Below are positions 57,103 to 64,000 of a stretch of 64,000 nucleotides of DNA, in pieces (the stretch's first letter is position 1; every line of letters begins with the position of its first letter). Source of the stretch: Protea cynaroides (Eukaryota; Streptophyta; Magnoliopsida; Proteales; Proteaceae). The notes beneath the pieces are model-generated. The model was not told the DNA's origin. It worked only from the letters and a program-made list of their open reading frames with translations, and did no database searches. The translations under genes and the position numbers were made by a program. Location: positions 10,379,676 through 10,443,675 of the forward strand of contig CM053276.1 of the NCBI GenBank assembly GCA_028583415.1, in the 5' to 3' direction.

Positions 57103-57434
57103 GAGACGAATATGACTCCCTTTGCATCTTCTTCCAGTGCTTGAATCCATAAACCCAACAGATTTAACACCACCAACCCACCAATCACAGATCTTGCAAT
57201 CTTCCACACTTTACTCTTGTTCGCGACTACTACAACCCACTACGTTTCCCTTTCTCTTTGCGGTTCTCTCTCTTTCTGCACCTCTGCTCAAGAGGAATAT
57301 GAGGACACTGAGATTTCAGTTTCACCACTATATATCATGCCTCTTTCTATAAGAAGGTGTCGACATTGAGATTGAGAAGCTTTGTAGCACTCTCGAACAG
57401 ATTCGATAACGGCCCGCCAACTATGCTACCTTAA
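57103..57434 (+). other. Gene-like fragment, unassigned
   Basis: The composition looks exon-like: CTCTTTGCGGTTCTCTCTCT leader-like sequence, then AQEEYEDTEISVSPLY and, in a third frame, DIEIEKLCSTLEQIR. Frames shift between blocks, so if this was a coding exon (perhaps of a plastid-targeted protein) it is broken. It abuts the TAA duplication at 57432. Confidence 0.25.
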
Positions 57435-58121
57435 GGCCCCATTTGATAAGACTTCTGCTCCGGACTCCTTACGTCTGATTCAAATTTCTACTTTTGCTCG
57501 AGGCTGCTTTAGGAGTATTTGAGAGTAGAAACATGGTTGATAACGCAGAAAAATTTCTATTTGATATCTAAAATTTTGGATTCTAAAGTCCTTTTGGATC
57601 CGGTTCATTCCATGTAAGGGTATTAAACGATTTATAATTGGTTTAACGGTCTGCTCCAGTGTGGTGCGGTGTATAAGAGGGTAAAATCAAAATTGAATCG
57701 ATTAACTAAACAGTGTCAAAATTGAAACCAAAATTGATTAGTAATCGATTTTGGTTTATTGATTTTTAAACGGTTTTATATTAATCGATTTTGATTGCGG
57801 TTTATAAATGTTTTAACGCATCGATTATAAACCCTTTGTTGAGCACAAGTCAGAGGTCAATGTGTAGTTTTGATTGATATTTTCTTTCTGTCTTCTCCAA
57901 ATTTCTAATGTTGAAGCTTTTTCATTTTTCCTTTCAATCGCATTATCATGCCCATTATTTGGAATCTCTTGACTCATGGACAAATGGCCAATGTAGGTCA
58001 GTTTTTAGACATTAATGTGACTTCTTGAAAATGCAAATGCCAACGTATTCATAGAAGGATCTTAAATTATGTAATTATAAAATGAAGTGGAATAAACATA
58101 AGCTTTGAAGCATACCAATGT

Positions 58122-58574
58122 TAGAATTTTATTGTGATTAAGGTTTCAACTAAACCCATCCTAATCCACAGTAACACTATAACACTATGGAAAAACCATA
58201 ACCTATGAATCATAAAGACATATTTGTCTGTGAAGGTTGATTATCTCTAAGCTCCAAGCTTTGATTGAAATCATTTGGTTACAGTCTTTCACAGCCTCCA
58301 AAAGATATCCCTAGTCTCTTGCTAATGAGTACAAAGAGAATGCTTCATTAACTGAGGCTGTGGGGACTCTAACCCAGTATTTATAGAATACTGCTGTAAC
58401 CCTAATATCCTTCCCACAATATAATTAGGGTTACCAAATCTATCTCATATTGCACGACGAACCAAACCAAATCGGTTCTACCATGTCAATTAGACTCCCT
58501 TTGAATTACTGGTTTAGGTAATTAATTAAGCCCACATAAGTCTAATAATCAAACTATTAACTAATTGTGCAAAA
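58122..58574 (-). repeat. Possible solo LTR (minus strand)
   Basis: On the minus strand it runs from TGCACAATTAGTTAATAG to AAAATTCTAACA, with a TATAAATACTG promoter-like box near 58385. A degenerate primer-site-like TTGGTATGCTTCAAAGC follows directly. No TSD seen, so tentative. Confidence 0.35.
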
Positions 58575-59037
58575 AATGAAAAAGAATCATGGATAAGGGA
58601 GGGAAATTTTTGTTAGCCTGAAATTTTTACATATAAAACTAGATTAGTGTTCAATTGTGTTGATTTTATATTTCCATTGTGTTGGATATTAAAATTGCTA
58701 TATGACTTAATGGTTCTAAACCTAGGTGTTTTTCTTACATCTTTAGGACTCAGTTGTTATCGCTGGTTCTGGTCTGGAGCTCCTGATGACAACACCTATC
58801 ACAAGAAAAGAACAGACAGTAAAGGGGTGGGTTAGATAATCCTGTAGCCACTCTGACGCCTAAGTCAGTTTTAGGACGACAAACAGATGAACTTGAGAAT
58901 AGAGAAAACCGAGTTCAGGTAGAACGGGGCTCAAGTAAATTATTTCTCTGAAAACAAGGAAGAGAGAGAGGGAGAGCTTATGAGATCAAAAATTCAATTC
59001 GTTTACCTTCGTTTTTGGGGGCTATTTTTAAAATAGC

Positions 59038-59340
59038 ATGGAGTGGCATGTTTTTAGGTGCATATCTCTACAATTGCATGGATCTCGATACACATTCCAA
59101 GTTTTTCGGAGAGTTATCCTCATGGAGTGGACGTCAAGGCGTATGTTTGTTGGTTCCATCCCTAAATGCAGGGAATTGTGTGGATATAGGAGTGCCCCTT
59201 GGCCATTTAATGATGATACAATGGTTGGGTTTTATGGTTCCATCCCAAAATGCAGGGAATTGTATAGATATAGGAGTGTCCCTTGGCCGTTTGATGAGGA
59301 TACAATGGTTGGGTTTTATCGCCCCTTAATGCGTGATTAA
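59038..59340 (+). CDS. Hypothetical ORF with two 28-residue tandem repeats
   Basis: 100-codon frame starting MEWHVFRCISLQLHGSRYTF. Bases 59152-59235 and 59236-59319 are two 84-base units, so the product repeats GSIPKCREL.GYRS.PWPF and D.DTMVGFY in frame, then ends YRPLMRD. No domain is recognised; a second frame (59015-59329) is open across the same repeat, so coding status is uncertain. Neighbouring DNA is repeat-rich. Confidence 0.3.
   Translation: MEWHVFRCISLQLHGSRYTFQVFRRVILMEWTSRRMFVGSIPKCRELCGYRSAPWPFNDDTMVGFYGSIPKCRELYRYRSVPWPFDEDTMVGFYRPLMRD
59152..59319. repeat. 84-bp tandem repeat, two copies
   Basis: Units GGTTCCATCCC(T/A)AAATGCAG... at 59152 and 59236, about ten differences. Confidence 0.9.
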
Positions 59341-59974
59341 TGTTAGTCTTTGATAGTTATGTGTAACTAACTTCATGGTCATGTGCAAGTCTTCTATTCA
59401 ACTTAATAAAAAGTCCAAGGATTTCTCATTATTTGAACGTGCAAACTGAACCAATGAGAGGCTAAGAGATGGAATCCCTTAAATGGGGTTCTTATTTTGC
59501 CAAAAGAGGGTGTGTATAAATAATGAACTCTATGGCTCATTATGTGAGAGATTGTATGAAGAGATCCAACATTAGGGTTGTGGGAATCTTTTTCCTAAAA
59601 TTTTATTACCATAGAACTCTCCATTCATCAATATGTACCATGTGATAGCTAGATTGGATGGGTTTCGATATAATGGTTTGGTTCGATTCGATAATAATAT
59701 TGATTACGTACAAAATGCTTACCATTATAGTATCATTTATTGATTAGTTTGATGAGTTCCGTATAAACAAGACAATACGATTTCAGAAAACGGGTTCATT
59801 GTGACATCTTTTGTTTATATATTTTTAAATGTATTAAATTCTTTATAGTTAATGAGGTAGTGATTTACCAAGTCCATGTGCGGGGAGTTGTTGACTATTA
59901 TATTGGTTCAGTTATACTGTGGGCATTTGCATTGTATATGTAGGGCTAAATGAATCCAGGATTTAGTTTATAGT

Positions 59975-60318
59975 ATTGAAACGGGTATCAATATTGGTAT
60001 CATAATTGATATTGGATACAATTATCGATTGGTATTGACCATATGCTGATGTGGCATACTTTTTTGGTATCATTATTGTATCGATCAATTTGTATTGATA
60101 TCAATAGTGATTCTAGAGATAGCTAGTTGTACGATATGATTTTGCTGAATTGGCATGGGACCAATACCAAACTGATACAGGTAGATATTGGCCGACATAT
60201 TATCAATAGTGGTCAATACTGGCTGATACCAAAAGATGTGCCACTTTAGCATATGACTGATACCCATATTCGATACTAATATCAAATCGATCTCTATTTC
60301 AATACGGTGAACTAAATA
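59975..60318. mobile_element. Fold-back GTATC-rich element (copy 5)
   Basis: Arms of about 160 bases: TATTGAAACGGGTATCAATA...GGCATACTTTTTTGGTATC on the left and its inverted match (GTATTGAAATAGAGATCGAT from the right). Related to 18245-18525. No clear target duplication; no coding capacity. Confidence 0.7.
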
Positions 60319-60941
60319 CATGCTTCCAAATGCAGACGTGTGATGGATTCACGGACCAACACCTTCAACACTCGCATGCACCATGACATTAACTTACAAG
60401 TCTGGTTCATGATCTCATTATCTCTTTAAGGGTGTGGACCCCACATGCTACAATGTCATTTTTCTGGTAACTTACGTAGAAACACAACCTAATTAAGTTG
60501 AAAACCTTGCCCTAATTTAGCATGGACCTGGTCATCACATGTGACAAAAATATATTTTAGAATACTAAGAGAATCTGATGACATATCCTTTAATCATTGT
60601 TTATTATATATAATATTTTTTCTAGTAAACTATTATATATAATATTGACATAAATTAACGTGGTAACAAAACCAAAGTGGAAAACCTACCTTACTCTAAA
60701 TTTAGCATGGTCGACCTTATGATAATATGTGACAAAAATATATTATTTTTTTAAAATATATACTTAAAAACATCTAATGAAATACCCTTTAATCCTTGCT
60801 TATTTTATATATCATATTAGCATATATTATTTCATTATGAAGAACCAGTAGTTTTTTATTTTAATTTTTTTGCTAATGACCAGTAGTATTTAGATTTTTA
60901 GCTTGACTAGTCTTGCTTTGAGTGGCCCCAAAACAATAAAA
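60319..60941. repeat. Intergenic with a diverged direct duplication
   Basis: 60500-60650 and 60680-60840 share blocks AACCT..CCTTACTCTAA/CCCTAATTTAGCATGG, GTGACAAAAATATATT and CCTTTAATC(A/C)TTG. No gene. Confidence 0.5.
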
Positions 60942-61004
60942 GGAATCAAACTCAAAACCTTCTAGTTTTTTAGACGTAGACTCTTTGCCAACTGAGCTAC
61001 CCCA
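60942..61004 (-). repeat. tRNA-like sequence / SINE head, minus strand
   Basis: On the minus strand TGGGGTAGCTCAGTTGGC is an excellent Pol III A box (TAGCTCAGTTGG). About 45 bases later GAGTTTGATTCC approximates a B box (GGTTCGANTCC). The stems needed for a functional tRNA do not form (AAAAAAC at the anticodon region), so this is a tRNA pseudogene or the head of a tRNA-derived SINE. Confidence 0.6.
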
Positions 61005-62104
61005 TTGAGGTTAAGAATAATAATTTTTAATAGAAAAAATAATAGTTCCATATGATCATAATTTTTGTTTGATAGGTCATATGATCATAATTAATTAGTT
61101 GATCATAGGATTGACATAATCCAACAAGTTTGTTTTATAGGAAATATGAATTTAATACACATAGATCAGTCACAGTTAGAAAGCTCATTTCTCCAAATGT
61201 ACATTCTCAATTCTGGACTATGTCTTTTTCATTTCGTTAGACTATGTTTGGATGTAATGAAAAAAAAATATTAAAGAAACAATGATGAATTTATGTATTT
61301 ATCCCGACACACATCTTCTCTCTTCTCTTGTTCTTCCCAATCCTCTAATAAAAAAACCATCATCATGATTAAAAAAATGTCTCAAAGTCAACTAGAAAAT
61401 AATTAATCAAATTTCATTAAAAAAAAGGTAATTAAAGATCAAATTGATGATCTAAATGTTTCTAATGAAAAAGTCAACCTATATATCTCTAGGTGGTCCG
61501 TGAAGACATGGGGTAGGTTCCGGAATTTACTCTTTTATATTCATTCATATTAACTTTAAATGAGGCTTAACTAAGCTAATGTGACCTAGTGTTACAACAG
61601 GTGAGGATGACTTCAATTGAGGCTCATCTAGCCCAAGCCTTTACTCCATAAGTAACAGCCACAAGAAAAAGAATCTCATCTCCACTCCACTATCGATAAA
61701 TAGCAAAAAAAAATATTATCTTTGTAGATTGATTTGATCATGCCAGCCTACTAGGTTAAGAACATATTAAGTCACAATTAAAGGTATTTATTAAATATGA
61801 GAAAATGTTCTTTTTGTAACGGTGGAGTGGGAGTTATGTCAGCAACTTTGTCTTTCTCTTCCCTGCTTGAATGATCTGTCATCACCTGTTCTTTGAAGTC
61901 CAAAAACAACTAAAGTTTTAAAAAGTCAAAATCAAAATTCAAAGTTTCTTTTTCACTTTGGGGGAACTTCAAATTTGGATTTGTTTTGAGTTGGTTGAGT
62001 TAATGGGAATTTTAGTTCCATATATATTGCTTTCGGACAAAGTTGAGTTGAGATATATATATGTAAAAGATGTTTTATTATATGTTGAGCTACCTATATG
62101 TAGG

Positions 62105-62283
62105 AAGGTATCTCTACATATTAAAGGGGGCCGATCTAAGCCCTTGATCAAAGAAACCCTTGAACAAGATGCATCCTGGTCGTCCATCTGGAAGGTGCAC
62201 CCTTTGGCTGTGACCCTTATGGACAGGCGCAATCCTCAATAAATAGAGGAGGCTGCCAGAGGCCAAAGCACTCAAAATTCGGG

Positions 62284-62324
<41 letters not shown>

Positions 62325-62545
62325 GATCGGTAATTCATCATCCGATTTGTTTTGGACTTTTAATCTCAGTCATCGATTTTTCTACAAAGTCCAGCTTTTG
62401 AGTGCACATAGTTGGGAGGCTTCAAGGGAGTGTTTTAATATTGGAGGTTGATTCACATGACCTTTTGCACCATAGGGGGTAAATGTAATCTTAAAGATAG
62501 TGATTTGTGGCACGACTCAACCCTATCCTTCATTCGATTCTTTAA
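62105..62545 (+). repeat. Copy of a dispersed TATAAATAG/CT-tract repeat family
   Basis: Has CAATAAATAGAGGAGGC (62238), then a CT run (62290-62320), a TTTGCACCATAGGGGGTAAATG...AATCTTAAAG...CACGACTCAACCCTATCC block (62465-62528) and a donor-like CTGTAAGTG. The same order occurs at 40490-40830 and, inverted, at 36480-36900; the last block alone at 50613. Confidence 0.6.
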
Positions 62546-62649
62546 TCTGTAAGTGATTTAACTTTATTTACAGTATTATGATATGCATCGGTTTTATGTG
62601 TCAACAAGTTTAGTATTGATATATGCTTAGATTAGAGTGTTAGTCTTAA

Positions 62650-62900
62650 ACATATTTTATTATAAATTGGGAAAATATCAGCCACACCCCTTGTAGTATG
62701 ACTTAATCTCACCACCTGCCCTTTTTTGCGATAATACTAACCCCCCTACTTTTGAATACTAACCCCCCCCCCCCCCCTCTTCACTTTTGGAAATATAGAT
62801 CAATCAGACCCCCTTCGTTAAGTCATGACCATTAACAAATGACTTGTCACCGTCTTAAATTCGTTAATGACAAAACTACCCCATCTATATTTTACCCTTT
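62650..62900. repeat. MULE-terminus-like repeat and C-run
   Basis: GGGAAAATATCAGCCACACC followed by CCTTGTAGTATGACTTAATC resembles a plant MULE terminal repeat family, but no matching opposite end or TSD is seen. A C16-type run lies at 62764-62779. Confidence 0.35.
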
Positions 62901-63100
62901 TAATTTAAAAATAAAAAACTTAAAAATTTATTTGTTACCTACTAGGTTTTACCCTTTTTCACCATTTGTTTGAGAGTGGTTCAATTCTCTGGAGCTCGGG
63001 ATTGAACTAGTTTACTAAACATGATTCAGCTCCCGAATGGCTTCCACAGAGTCGGAATCACTGGAATCCGAGATTAGGAGTGTTATCAAACGGGGCCTAA

Positions 63101-63684
63101 CTACAGTGTAAAGTTATCAATGATTTATGGTTTTCGATTACTCAAAATAAAAGTAGTATGACTTTTGCATATTGGTCAGGGAAAAAGGGCCGGCATGCAA
63201 CTTCAAAAAGAAAATGAACTCCCTAAGAGCTGGTTCGTTTGAATTTTGTTAATGTCGAGACTGGTTTATGTTTCTTTGATGCAAGGCCCATCCTCAGCTG
63301 TTATTTCCTCAAAATTGAGAGAAATGGCCATTCTCGATGAAAAATAAGGATCCAATAAGTCCATTGAAGGTAGCTTGCTTCCAAAGCTACTTGTGATATT
63401 CCAATTTTCCTGTAAGATAATTAAATACCAATAAATTGTTTAAAAAAGTATAGTAATTCATGAAACAATAGAAGGTGATGTTTTAAAAAAAATCCCATAA
63501 TAAATATGAATCATTCATTTTTATGGTCTTTTTAATCTAATAATATACTTTTATCTATCCAATGATTGGAATGCTCACATCATTTGCCCACATGATATAA
63601 TATATGTCTTGTTAAAAAAAATAGCAAACCCGTGTAACTTAAAAAAAAAAAAGACCATAGAAAACTTTTGTATGCTTATAAGGG

Positions 63685-63774
<90 letters not shown>

Positions 63775-64000
63775 GCCGAAATTCCGGAATCTGCATCATG
63801 GTCATTTCTTGAGATTTTTTCAGGAGGCTAATACAATCCTATGACCAACTTTATATTTTAATTTTTAATAATTTTTTTTAACTTAAGAACATTTATAGAA
63901 TCAATTTTGAATTTTTGATTCACATGTGGCATATTGTTAGTGGAGGATAAGAGCCATTTGCTAAAAAATTTGGGTCAATGAACTTATACATGTTTGCCAT
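63101..64000. other. Intergenic to window end
   Basis: AT-rich DNA without a recognised gene. Contains the (AT)n run listed next. Confidence 0.35.
63687..63771. repeat. (AT)42 microsatellite
   Basis: About 84 bases of pure AT dinucleotide. It opens poly-Ile/Tyr frames on both strands which are not genes. Confidence 0.97.

Larger units (their letters stand above)
57435..63097. mobile_element. Candidate 5.7-kb PIF/Harbinger-type element
   Basis: Left end GGCCCCATTTGATAAGACTT; right end, inverted, GGCCCCGTTTGATAACACTC. TAA is present on both outer sides (57432-57434, 63098-63100). TIR similarity fades after about 22 bases. No transposase is visible inside; the interior holds several other repeats. 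Two unrelated elements of one family, each with a lost partner, would give the same picture. Confidence 0.4.

Noticed and set aside
63575..63812. ORFs of alternating Ile/Tyr on both strands
   Set aside because: Translation of an (AT)n microsatellite.

Overview
This window is nuclear DNA of a flowering plant, most likely a eudicot or early-diverging non-grass angiosperm. The evidence is spliced genes with plant-type GT/AG introns, a QUASIMODO2 (QUA2) cell-wall methyltransferase, a plant-only PORR organellar RNA-binding protein, an intron-containing nuclear tRNA-Tyr, and AT-rich intergenic DNA full of Copia/LTR, PIF/Harbinger (Tourist), MULE and hAT-type elements. Species cannot be named from sequence alone.

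Layout. 1-2.8 kb: intergenic DNA with a CACTA-type terminus and a 55-bp tandem duplication. 2.8-6.56 kb: a solo LTR of about 3.76 kb with a 5-bp target duplication and two internal minisatellites. 8.58-10.39 kb: a Tourist-like MITE split by a 1.5-kb Mutator-like element with a 9-bp duplication and gene-like cargo. 12.26-17.97 kb: a PIF/Harbinger-type element (TSD TAA) carrying the first exon of a USP-domain kinase gene. That exon is itself interrupted by a gag-only Copia-type element (12928-17118) whose 5' LTR is an inverted palindrome of LTR ends. 19.3-31.94 kb: the QUA2 gene (eight coding exons, 705 aa predicted). Its 6.2-kb intron 4 holds a decayed Copia element, which contains two smaller nested transposons. 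33.8 kb: tRNA-Tyr(GUA). 34.49-35.73 kb: intron-less PORR gene. 36.3-41.0 kb: a long inverted repeat whose loop contains a gag-only LTR retrotransposon (37038-40214, TSD CATCC). 41.36-44.58 kb and 53.25-55.46 kb, both on the minus strand: two paralogous SDS22-like leucine-rich-repeat genes, the first lacking its 5' part. 57.4-63.1 kb: gene-poor DNA bounded by a matched pair of PIF-like termini. It holds a 28-residue in-frame tandem repeat, a fold-back GTATC-rich element, a tRNA-like (SINE-head) sequence and a copy of a TATAAATAG/CT-tract repeat family.

The four well-supported host protein genes and one tRNA (QUA2, PORR, two LRR genes, tRNA-Tyr) are independent loci with no operon-like logic. 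QUA2 acts in Golgi pectin synthesis, PORR in organellar intron splicing or RNA processing, and the LRR proteins have no established role. Most of the remaining novelty is in transposon structure: two gene-capturing DNA elements, two gag-only LTR elements of different superfamilies, a palindromic LTR and several nested insertions whose duplications can be read exactly. All calls come from reading the sequence and the supplied translations by eye; no searches were run.
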